From: Bolinopsis microptera
Lineage: Eukaryota; Ctenophora; Tentaculata; Lobata; Bolinopsidae
NCBI RefSeq assembly: GCF_026151205.1
Contig: NC_087084.1
Coordinates: 10,009,453-10,073,452 of the forward strand
Reading direction: 5' to 3'
DNA: 64,000 nucleotides
Shown: piece after piece, positions 28,919 to 41,200 of the stretch
Layout: each line of letters begins with the position of its first letter
Position numbering within the stretch: the first letter of the stretch is position 1
Made by a program: the position numbers and the translations under genes
The notes under the pieces: model-generated
Seen by the model: only the letters and a program-made list of their open reading frames with translations
What the model was told of the DNA's origin: nothing
Databases searched by the model: none

Positions 28919-31900
28919 TCACCCACTGAGTCCTGATTCGGCTTCTTCTGCCGCGGTGTAGGGGCTATAACTCTTCAACACGGTTAATGTTTTCCTCAGC
29001 AGAGTGACCATGTTAGGGTGTAGATCGGGACGCTCTGTTACTGTGAACCACACGATCTGTATCACTCCACTTCCAAGCTGGGAGAGGGGTGAGTGTGTCT
29101 CTTACATTAAGGTTTCTTTGAAGAATTTTATCTCACGATTATCATGAATATCACTAAATAAGTTTCAAATATGTGGTATTTTAACATTAATTTGACAAAC
29201 CTATTAATAAATTAAATCATGATAAATTTTGTGTTTGACGTCTGATGATTAGTTGATACATAATCCGTTATCACACAGTTAAAATATAAAAGTATAAAGC
29301 ACAAGTTGTTACCTTGAAGTCAGACGACATGGCATTCTGATTATCATGAACAGTTGCAGCTGAAACTTCCATCCATGAGTTATCAGTGTTCATTGGATCG
29401 TCCATGTAGGAGGACGATAACTGCCGAATATCAAGGTTTTAGTTCCGTGAAAGGTTTAAGTTCAGTTTACAAAGATACATGCTTTAACATGATAAATAAC
29501 GTTAATATTTTCATATTGATCCGGAAAAACCTTCTCTTTTTAAAGAAATAAAAAAGAAGGCTCACCTCCTTATATTGACTGAAGATAGGATCTATGGAAG
29601 CAGCGATAGGTATTTGGGCGATCTTTGTCTGGTTACAGAAGTCATAACACAGATCAAGAACTACCCGCTGGTGAGCATGCTTAACAGTTTCTGACGGAGC
29701 TAGGAATCCCTGAATAGTTAAGAGGTTAGGTGAAGAATTTTTACTGAGCATTCACATTGGGATAAATATATCGAGCAAAAAATGTATGCTTTGGTCATGA
29801 AAGACTTTGACCTAAAGAGATTTTGGTCTAAATTTCGAACTAAGTTATGTCTATAAGCACTAAATTTGGCACTTAATTTGATCTGTAAGACTAAATTTTG
29901 CACAGTTTTACCTGAGGGAACATGTAATGAGGAGATCCCTCCATCTTGAGGAGGAGCACCTCCACTACAGGCTGTCCTTGTTTGTTGATAACTCCTCCGG
30001 GTACTTCACCTGAATCACTGCTGCCTGGCTGTTCTTTGTATCTGGGGGAATTGTTGTTACCAGGGTGACTGGTGAGGTATCTGGGGGAATTGTGGTTACC
30101 ATGGTGACTGGTGAGGTATCTGGGGGAATTGTGGTTACCATGGTGACTACTGACTGGTGAGGTATCTGGGGGAATTGTGGTTACCATGGAGACTGGTGAG
30201 GTATCTGGGGGAATTGTGGTTACCATGGTGACTGGTGAGGTATCTGGGGGAATTGTGGTTATTTATCTCATGGGTCAGTTCAATGCTTTAATCGGGATAT
30301 CATGTTTTATATGGGATAACTGAGATAACTGAATAAATCAGAAATCACCTTCACGCTCATATGAATCATCTTACCTGGTTACTATGGTAACGGCGAGTTT
30401 GTTGGGACCCCATCTAGGTAGATTACCTTTACCGATCAGGCCTGTCCTTCCTTTTGGGTTCCTACAAAATAAGAGAGTTAGATTTAGATTGCAGCTCATT
30501 AATTAAACAATGAAATGTTTGCAATCGAGGCAATTTATAGTTTCATTATCCATCGTCGATTTAAAAGAAATACATGTTCCATTTCAAGCCTAATTAAAGT
30601 TGTTAATAAATATATTTTGTTCACCGGGGAAATCCTTCGTGTACTGTGTATTTCCCTATAAAACTGATACGGTCCACTCCATCACTGTCCACATGGTTAA
30701 AACGTAGCTCGTTCCTGAAAAGTCGCGGAAATTTGCTAAACTGAAGAGATGGTTCCCATGGTTGCCATGGTGACTGGTGAGGCAGAGTTTATTTTCAGAT
30801 CATCACACGATTGGAATAACTTTTTAAAACGGAAATTCTATTCCTAGAGCATAATATGGTGCTTCCAAAATCAAAAAGTCGATCAAAATCGTGGCCATTA
30901 CAACATTGTTGGTACTCACGGTTTCTTAGGGTCTAGCTGTGGAATCTCTTCATTATCATACACGGGTGGTGTGTAATCAAAATTGCTCTGAACCAAAATG
31001 TTGATTACAATTCTGTAATATAATTTCTAACACTCTTACAGACAGATTAAAACAAAATGTAAAATGAAATTTGTTTGTTTAACTTGTTGTTTGTTTGACT
31101 TGTTGTTTGTTTTACTATACCTTCCATGCGATTTGTCCTTTTTCCAGTTTGAACCGCTCTATATCAGTGCCAGGATAGGGTGTTGTCAGGGCCTGACTGT
31201 GAGTAACCAAACTTCCCCATGTAGCAAGAGTGGGCTAGAATCAGAACGTTTATTAGAATTTTACTTTCTAGTACTGTAAATACTAAATTATTATTCTTGT
31301 ATTTTGTGATTGTAGTAATTCATCAAAGTTTTAATTTCTTAAATCAAAGATCAATACTAATACTAATGATTGGCTAATGATTTGCTAATGATTGGCTTTG
31401 CCAGCAATAATTAAACACAGCAATGCTATTTTGGGATGCAATGCTGGCAAGGTTACAGCTTCATTTCAGCGTTGGTGTGTCCCACAATTGAGCGTTCTGC
31501 AGCCCCTTCCGTCGATGCATCAACCAAATCAATCAAAATATCACTCGACTTCACTGCAAGTGGATTCTAACTCGCAATCAATTGTAATCACCGAATATCC
31601 AAGCAATATTACGCTCTCGAGCAAAATGCAATATTGATCCTCCACACTTGTCCCCAGTGGCAGTAATACTCGTCGTCCAAATGGAACATCTCCAATAAGT
31701 TGTTTGTTGGCTTCAAACTTGCAACAGCTTCAGCTTAAAGTTAACTCAAAAGTGTCAGCAAAAAACAAATCCACAATCATCAGGTTGAACTAAAATACAT
31801 TTCTTGAGCTTGTCTATGCCAGAAATTAAACTCCTATCTGATGCAACATTGTAGGAAAAGATTCCTGGCCACTATCAGTATCGTCAATATCAATATGGTG

Positions 31901-34900
31901 ATAGGATCACCGATCAAGGTCATATGTTGATTGTTTGCCAGGCTAAAATAAATATCCGTATGTTTCCACCGCAACCAAATGTTCTGAATGTTATGAACAG
32001 TAACCCCACAGAAACCCAGCAACCACACACTAACAGTAACCCAGCAACACTCCATACCTCCTTCAGTAACCCAGCAACACTCCCTACCTCCTTCTCCTCC
32101 TCCTCCTCGGACAGCTCATTAAAGGCCTCATCGTAGCTGTTCCTTTTAGCCCGGACCCGCTCCAGGATCTCTTTAAATACACTTTGAGGGGAACCAGGGC
32201 GCCGCGGCTTGACTTGGTCCGCGCTTGTAGTGGAGTCGCGCTAGATAAATGATAATCAACATGCATAGCGAAAGATTAATTAGTTTCCAAAGATATGAAA
32301 TTAATTAGTTTCCATGGGAAAGAGTTAATGATTCAATGAAACTGCTATAGAAAAATAGTATTAAGTCTTGTCAGTGTAAAAGGGACCAATACACTGACTT
32401 TAATAAGAAGAGAAGAAGATTTTATGAGTTGCAGAGGGTAGCGGAGGTGGAAGTTACCTGGTTACTATGGTAACGGCAGGAAGTCGTTAAGGTAAAGATG
32501 AATTATTTAGTCACCTTTTTTTGAGTGAATAACTCCATGGCAAAGGGGTCATGCCGAAAAGGAAGTAAGCAGATAGCTTAGCAAGGGGTTGATAAGTGTT
32601 TTGATCTCCTTCTGTAGAAAATCTTCTACAACGGGCACATGGTGCCCATATAAGGGGATGGTTGGCGTTTGAGTCAACCAGCATTCCATGTCACAAAACA
32701 CACTTATTCACACTCACAGTTTACTCTCTTGTCAGATAGCAGATAGTTTGGTTTAATGATAAGATGCAAAGGGATAAACATTCCACATAACAGTGTGCAA
32801 AGCTTCATTCGTGCCTCATTCAGATGCAGGCTATCAGGCATAGATACTCATTCAGGGACTAGCAATTAGCATGCGTAACAATAATCAGTAACCAGTTAAT
32901 AACTAATTAGTAACAATTTAGTACCTAATTAGTAACCAATTAACTATCATACATTGCATGCTAATCATCCTCACTAAAACACACAATTTTACAAGAATGT
33001 TTCAGAAATAGCGAATAGATTTTATGGGCTAATTAGAGTCCTATATCAGGGATCACAGTGTGACAGTGATTATTAGTAGCTGTCACGTGATGCCCATATA
33101 AGGAGCAAGTAGCAGGGCGTAATCTGTACGTTCACGTAATCACTCTTGCCATGCACCATAAAAAACCTCTCTTTCTGAGTGGGACTGCTCGATTTGCTGA
33201 AGTGACTGGGGCTTCAAATGCGCAAGAATCGCTTTAGGGGTTCTTGCGGTCCACTTCAAATCGGGTTTTGGTTTTTTGGAAGCCGTCTCTTCCTGATGAG
33301 TTCAAGTGTAACGATGGGAGGCCGACAAAGGGGGACCCTCGATTATCAGGGTCAGATCATTTCACCAAATAGTGACGTATAATTAGTATGTGATCCATCA
33401 GTAGTGATGTGATCCATCCGTAGAATTTAATTGACCCTGAAATGGGCTAGATCTGGGGTAGAGTTCACATGTCAATTCTGTAAATCATCACGGGACATTG
33501 TGGCCTCAACAAACACCTACACACCATTCACAAATCAGACACAAGTGCTTGTCCTAAATGCGGCGACGGAGAGGAGACTGTCTCACACTTTCTCGGACAG
33601 TGCCCGGCTATTGCCCAAATAAGAGGTCAATATTTCCGGGACTACTACCTCTCTGTCAATGACATATTCGACAACCAACACATCTCCACCATTGTCAACT
33701 TTACAAACCACACTAAACGCTTAGTGGTGCCGGAGGAGTTGGACCAGACAGGTGTAACATAGCGACTATTTTAACGCCGTCTTGTTTCGCCCCTCTCTTC
33801 CACACTCAACCACCACTTAAGCGTTTATCTATGACACACCTCACAACACTTACCATCATCCTTGATTACACATCTTGATTCCACTGGCATCCTCCCACAG
33901 GACTGCCATACCCCAGAGGTAGGCAAAGCATCCATATGCTATCCTCTCGTGGGCCAACCAGGCCCAGCCTCTCTAAAAAAAAAAAAAAAATCATAGCTGT
34001 ATATTACAAAGTAAACATGATCTGACTGCTCGACTCGTAGATCACATAGACGTACGTGCCAAAGGCATGCAAGGGGAGTGAGCCGATCGAGTGTTCTTAG
34101 GTATATATACTAGAATGTGAAAGACAATAGCATTCTCACATTCTATCAACATGCCTACCTTCTCCTGGTCGGACAGGATCTCAACAGCTACTCTAATGGA
34201 TACATCTACTTTCGGAGGAAGGACAAGGATTCAACCCTCACATCTGCCTGGCGGTGCTGCAAGCACAAACTTCCCACGAAGTGCCCTTGTATGTGTTATC
34301 TCTCCCTATCCGACACTTCTCTCCGATCGAGTACGAAGACCCACAACCACCAGTTAACCAGACTCTCCCCAACATCATGTCCCTGGCCAGAGTGATCCAA
34401 AGTTCCAGAACTACAGCGTCAGGATCCTCCTAACACCAGGAGGCTACTACCATGGTAGCTGGTGGATCACATCACTAATTATACGTCACATCATTAATTA
34501 TACGTCATATGATCTGACTCCTAATAATCGGGGGTACCCCTTTGTCGTGCAGTAGTAACGATCACACGTTGCGTAGTAACGATCACACAGATTGTTGCTT
34601 AGTAACTATCACACAGATTGTTGCTTAAAGACTTTTTGGATGGTGCTTCAGTCAGTTTCGATCTGTGAACCTGAACCCCGAAGTGGGTTCATGTATTGGA
34701 GAAAGTTTTAGGGATTTCATCAATATGCTGTAATATTATATTATATTCTGTTATATCTTATAAAGCATTAGTTGCATTGGAGCAAGTTTCATGAAACTCT
34801 TTAATATAATATTATGATATATTCTTTTAAAAGAGTTGAAGCATCAGTTGTCGAACAATAAGTTATCAAAATAGTCAAAAGTTAGTGCAAAATTGGCCGA

Positions 34901-35249
34901 AGAAGACAACATTATTTATAATCATGTTTCTGTTTATATCAATTATTACAAAATTGACCCAGGAATAAACCTCAAGTCGATAAAATAAAATAAAATTGGT
35001 TTTAATCATTGAAAAACTGAGTGATACTGTAGTACTACTTAAAAATCAACTTATCAATAATTTAATCCTTCCTTTAATTTAAACTGTTAATCTGGCTAAT
35101 TATCTGGCTAAATATCTGGCTATTACCGTACCTTCGTTTTGCCCTGCACCCTCTGCTTCAGGAGATCTGATATTTTAGATATATTCTCCGTAGCTACCGT
35201 CAGCTGGCCCTCAAGACGGTTAATCTTAGCAGAGAGATCAAGGTAGTGC
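28919..35249 (-). CDS. TRPM2 coiled coil and NUDT9-H (ADP-ribose pyrophosphatase-like) domain (exons 31-40)
   Basis: Exon 35132-35249 encodes a heptad-rich helix ([20 protein letters not shown]). Exon 32088-32240 adds a basic/acidic linker. NUDT9-H landmarks follow: [59 protein letters not shown], the Nudix box position [15 protein letters not shown], then [20 protein letters not shown] and the terminal [18 protein letters not shown]. In the family this domain binds ADP-ribose. The Nudix box here keeps Gly, the first Glu and Arg, but has V, D and L where the catalytic motif needs E, E, E, so hydrolysis is unlikely. Stop TGA at 28919. Confidence 0.92.
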
Positions 35250-38200
35250 CTGTGACAGTAATCAGTAATCATGTCTGTTTATAAAATCATTCAGGTTAAT
35301 GTTAGTACGGTTTATTTTCTGCGAACAGTTATTTGTAACAATCTTCTTTTCATTTCTATCCGACCAGCATAACCAAACCGATTATAATGAATAATGCTTC
35401 ATGAATAACTGCGTATTGGTATTTAATCTGCTAATATATCATTAACGAAGATGGGTATTTTATGAAAGAGAGGAGGGAACCTTATTATGTTATTGCTGAT
35501 TTGAGTTTACACCGCACAAGGTTTAATTGATATGAGAAATAAAACAACCGCATGTTTCAGTCAGACAGTTCAATATCTGGAAAGCAACATATCCGGACAA
35601 TACGGGACACTTCCAGACACTTCCGGGGGCCTACAACCAGCTCCACGACCATGCTCACACAAAATTTAAATCAACTGTCACACTGACGTTTAGCATTAGT
35701 AGGCCGTGCTGTTCGGTTTTAAGTTCGTATCGGATACGAACCAAGAACCGAACCGATCCTGACTATTATACAGTGTTACAATTCGAAAAGATGCCACACA
35801 AAATTCATCAAAAAACGACATGAGCGCAGTCTTTGTAAGCCACATTCTGCAGATACGTTTAAGCAAATTATTTGTTTTTGCCAGCCTTGGCAGTTACAAC
35901 CAAGGCTGAGAGCTGGCACGTGATGCCCATATAAGGCGTTTACAACCAAGGCTGTGAGCTGGCGTAGAACTTTTCAACATCGACTACGGAACGTAGGTTA
36001 TGGCTCTTTTCAGAATTCATAACTGATGGACTGAAACATGGACCTTTTTTAATTTGTGCACTTTAGTTCACATTTCACTTTTCACAATTTTCGGAAATTG
36101 CTTAAAATCATGAGCGGTGTTTGAAATCATATTATTGAAGATATGCTGTGTCCTCCGATTGTAGTGACAATGAAAGATTATAAACATTTAGAAACAATAC
36201 TTACGAGGAATCCGTGCCTGTGCTTTCGCTAAAAAGAGATTATATCAAAAAAGATGAAAAACATTGAAAATGCTTGATAGTTTGTTATCACAAGTTAACA
36301 AATGATGCTGTATCTTATATTTGCTCCAGTGGTGTGTTTCTATAAGTCTAAAATTCCCAATACAATAATCCATGCAAAGAAAATATAGTAACATTACAGT
36401 TACTAAAGTGACGCTATATTAACGTTTAGTTGTGCAACTCACTTAGTCATGGTGTGGGAGATCATACGGTCTCCAGAATCTGACTTATTTTGTCTTATAA
36501 ACTGAGCTCTACATTCCGCCTCCATAAGAGAAGATCTGTATGCCATCGAGCTGTGTCTGTTGGGCATACTAGAAACTGAAAGAGAGTTTGTAATGGTCGT
36601 CATAGTGACATACTAGAAACTGAAAGAGAGTTTGTAACGGTCGTCATAGTTACATGATGTAACGGTCTGAAATGTGCTTTCTAGGCGAAGAGGGCTGGTT
36701 GTATGAACAAACTAATATTATAAATAAACAGTGATAATAATCACACAACATTGGCAAATTTTCCTAAAAATACAACACCCGTAGAAAATAACGACCCTAC
36801 TAACTCATTTTTTGAAGATCTTTTTCATAGTTTATCTTTTTAATGTATCGTCTGTATACAAATTTAGATGTTTTAAATAAAAAGTAGAGGAGTGAAACAG
36901 GGTTGGGGAGTGGTGGTCTTTCTCTGAACTCGAGAATCATCTCAGCTCGTTGAGTCTTGTAGATGATACCTGGTACAAGTATCATTAGCTACTTGTGATG
37001 AGCGTTAGCTGACGTTTGGTATGAAATAATAATGTAGACATGAAAACGACGGTTCTCGAGGCGACCCGCTTGCGAGTAATGATGAGTTCCTTGGACGAAT
37101 TGTACCAGGTTGCCAGATTTAAAACAAAATTTTTTGGAATATAAAAAAACGCTTTCAAGATTATCTTAAAAGAACAGAATAATATGAACCTGATTGGGTT
37201 TCTACATTCTCGTAAGTGTTTGAGAATATAGCGATGAGAAGATTTATAAGCATGATGTTCACAAAGAGGAGGTAAAGTGAAAGGAGGGTGAATGCCACGT
37301 AGTAGTTTACTCTTCCCACCTGCAAGTTGGTTAGTTAGACTGCATTTAAAACTGATTTATATTGATCAAAGGTGTTTATACTTTATGACGAACGATTTCT
37401 GTGTTGTTTTGATCAATCAATTAGTGGATATCTAGATTAACTTAAATTGTATAATGCTGTCTTTAGAAATATTTAAAATCACAACAGTGAGAAAAAAATA
37501 AATATCACCTCAGTGTGTAACAGACTTTTAGCAGTACATTCTGATGGCTTGGCTATTTCAGAATCAAAGATGGTTGAGTCCCAGGCTCTACAATGACCTG
37601 TAACATTTGTAGGCTTCATGGATATACCGTTTATAGCACGATCGCAAATAAAACTGGCCGTTAAATGCTGAGGATTGTAATAGAAATTAGAAGACGAGCT
37701 TTTTGGGGCTGTTATTAATATATTATAATTAGTTAATTAATTTATTATAATTAGGCTGTGGCAACGAATATTGTGGGAGAAAAGTAGCAAACATGGTTGT
37801 TAAAATATTAAGATATCATTTCATAAATAAAGAGTTTTAGTCAACAAACCCGTCTTCAGGTGCTCATCAAAGCCATCTAGATCTATCTCTCCGAACACAT
37901 TCAGATAAGACCTTCCCATGAGCTCGAATATAACCTCACCGACACTGGTCTCACGAAATGGGTAAAGCAATGCTTGGGACGATACACCATAAGCAATTGT
38001 AAAAACCTGAAAACATGTGTTAGTCAGTTCACCTTCAGTTTATTCTTCTTGTCATCCCAATTTTGTAAATCATATTAAATATCAGCTTCGCAGCTTTGAG
38101 CTCTAATGCTGTCTGCAAAATGATAGAATAAATGAGCTTTTGAAGATAATTACCATTAAGAGAAAGAGGAAGAAAAAGAGATCGATGGACATTTTTTTAA

Positions 38201-41200
38201 GCATGAAAACTTTGGGTCCAATCTGATCGTTAATCTCAAAGAGCTGCACGAATCGAAAACAGTAGAAAGAAAAGCACATTGCTGATAGGAGCCTGTTAGC
38301 GTGATAATTCCTGACGAATAATAACATTATTTATAGAGTTAGTGGCAATCAAGCTCCCTCCGTACAATACACTTTACTAAGTTTACTAATCCCTACCGTT
38401 CACAGTGTATTGTACGGATATGTGCGGATATGCACATATCTGCATAAATGCACATATTATACAGATATCTGGATAAATGCACATAATATGTACCTATGCT
38501 TTGTTACGACATACAAATCAAGAGATGCCGTTACAGTTCTTGTAGTGCGATGCACGACTGGCCGCGCCGCGCATCAAACAACGCTTCTCGTGGTGGAGAG
38601 ATTAGAGAAACATTATTTGATGCGCGGCGCGGCCCAGTAGTGCTTCACATTACAACCCCAGTTCCAATTACCGCTAATAGAAACATGAAGAAGAGCAGGT
38701 CTATAGCCATTTTCCCCACTGTAACTATTTTTGGACCAATGTTGGGATTAAACTGCAGCTTCTTCATCAGCCCAAAGTTGAAAATACCGAAGGCTAATGC
38801 AGATAGTAAATTGCAATATTGATATGACCTGTAATTTTAAGTTACTTAAAGTTGATATTTACTTAATGTTTACATGTCCTGTAAATTTAAGTTATTTAAG
38901 TTGCTTAATGTTTATATGTCCTGTAAGTTTAAGTTATTTAAGTTGCTTAATGTTTATATGTCCTGTAAGTAAAATCGAAGGTACCATAAAGGCCAATGCT
39001 GACAGCATATTGCAATATTGTGGAATATAAATATTCAATATAAGCCTCAGAAACCATGTAAGATGTAAACCATTTGCATTGTCCTATTAAGGTCAGAAAG
39101 AGGGTTATCGTGCAATCAACTTTTTTGGATGTAGCTTGGTTGGGTCGTTCTGTCAAAAAACGTTAATCGAAGAAGAATTTTCGTAATAGACTCTTTCAAA
39201 CTAAGTAATATGCATCAATTTAAATATAAATTAAGCTGTGATATTATAAAGCTGAACTGGTTTAAAGTTGTCTTACCCGAAATGGTTAAGATTCATGCTG
39301 CTTCCTATTGTACAATCGTTACTGTCTCCTTCAGCCAACTGAATTAATTCACGATAGATAGTTTTACCACAAATACATAATAATATCGAATAATCTATAT
39401 CATTCCAGACATTAATGTTTAGCCACAAGGAATTAAATTTAACAATTGATTTAGAATTGGCAGTTTTTTGAAAATTCTCAGAGTCAGTTCAACCAAACGA
39501 AATACTCATAAAAATCCAATCATAATACTGGACCACTTTTAATCGATTCAACGCTCTTTTAAACGACTGGCTGAACTTACTGGGAATGTTGGAGCAGTAG
39601 TATTAAACGGATTAAACGAATTAAACGTAAACGTCAACGGGAGCCCTAACACTCCTGACTTGACAATACAAGAATGAACGATCTTTAAAAAAAAAACAGA
39701 AAATAAAAAGTACAAAGAAAAGAGGAAAAGGATCAAAAAGTATGTTGCACTTAAAGTATAAGCACTTGTTTACCTTGGAGCTGGAGCAGTAGTATGTTGC
39801 ACTAAAAGTATGTTGCACTAAAAGTATAAGCACATGTTTACCTTGGAGCTGGAGCAGTAGTATGTTGCACTAAAAGTATATTGCACTAAAAGTATAAGCA
39901 CTTGTTTACCTTGGAGCTGGAGGGGTAGTATGTTGCACTAAAAGTATGTTGCACTAAAAGTATAAGCACATGTTTACCTTGGAGCTGGAGCAGTAGTATA
40001 TTGCACTAAAAGTATGTTGCACTAAAAGTATGTTGCACTAAAAGTATAAGCACATGTTTACCTTGGAGCTGGAGCAGTAGTATGTTGCACTAAAAGTATG
40101 TTGCACTAAAAGTATAAGCACTTGTTTACCTTGGAGCTGGAGCAGTAGTATGTTGCACTAAAAGTATGTTACACTAAAAGTATGTTGCACTAAAAGTATA
40201 AGCAGTAGTATGTTGCACTAAAAGTATGTTGCACTAAAAGTATAAGTACTTGTTTACCTTTGAGCTGGAGCAGTAGTAAGGAGTAGAGGCTTTGAGTGCG
40301 AAGGCAACCATAAACATGCACACGGCTATGAAGTCCATTAGGTTGTACGTATCTGCAAAATGGTCTACAACCTTCTTTAGGTTGCTTTTCGTTCTTCCAT
40401 TTCGAATCTGATAACACCAAAAGGTCACTTGATTACTGATAAGTAAGCTGCCGTTCCTTTTTAAATTCTTTGAAAGTGTAGCTGCATGAATTGATAGAAT
40501 TGTCTGGGATGTTGTTGAAGCACTTATTTTCAGATATATAGGGATCCAAAAGAGATGGATAAGTAGAGGAGTGGTAAAAATACATGAAAAGTAAAAATGT
40601 GTGCTTTACAAATACAAACTGGTAAAACAACTCAGAATTGCAGCTCTGACCTGATTTATTTCAACGGGCACAGTTGAAAGGACAAACACTATCGTATACA
40701 GGTCTTGCCACTCGAGTCTTGAGCCGTTTTGGCTGATCACCAGACTTTTATCATCTACTAACAGACCGTACCTGTCATTATTTGCCAAGATTTAGTTTTG
40801 ATGTCCACAGAATCGGTTTAGTCTTCGATTTATAGATGTAGATTAACCAACTCAAGATCGTTTCAAAGTTCATAAATCATAGTTAGAGGCGGTCCGTGTA
40901 GGCCTTACACTGTGCTTTCAGCAATACTCATAAGTATTTCCGTGGCTGTGGTTGCAATGCGCCTAGTCTACTGGAATGATTCTTCGGAATTTCGCTGGAT
41001 TGTACAACTTTCGTCTTGGTAGATTCCAAACACAAGGAAATTTTCCCTTTGGTTGGTAATATACTCAATGATGGAAGTATAGTGTATTGGCTATGCCCCG
41101 CTTACTAGTTTAGCTCTTTCTAGTCCCCTGCTACACGGCATGTAAACAGGGATTGGCTAGTTAGAGGCGGTCCGTGTAGGCCTTACACTGTGCTTTCAGC

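Larger units (their letters stand above)
33322..34549. mobile_element. TIR element carrying a FLYWCH domain (MULE-like), split by a LINE
   Basis: Imperfect inverted ends: left GCCGACAAAGGGGGACCCTC and right (complement) GCACGACAAAGGGGTACCCC, followed by shared GATTAT.AGG.GTCAGATCAT and GACGTATAATTA blocks. TGTAACGAT before and AGTAACGAT after may be a 9-bp target duplication. The interior contains a FLYWCH zinc-finger ORF (34117-34395) and a nested LINE fragment (33486-33990). FLYWCH domains often accompany Mutator-like transposases, but no transposase remains, so the element is probably non-autonomous. Confidence 0.65.

Noticed and set aside
39760-40257. CRISPR-like array (regular repeats)
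   Set aside because: Eukaryotic intron; the units are direct tandem copies without unique spacers.
40900-41050. U5 snRNA resemblance (ATACTCATAAGTATTTCCGTGG)
   Set aside because: Only short stretches resemble U5; the invariant loop and Sm site are missing.
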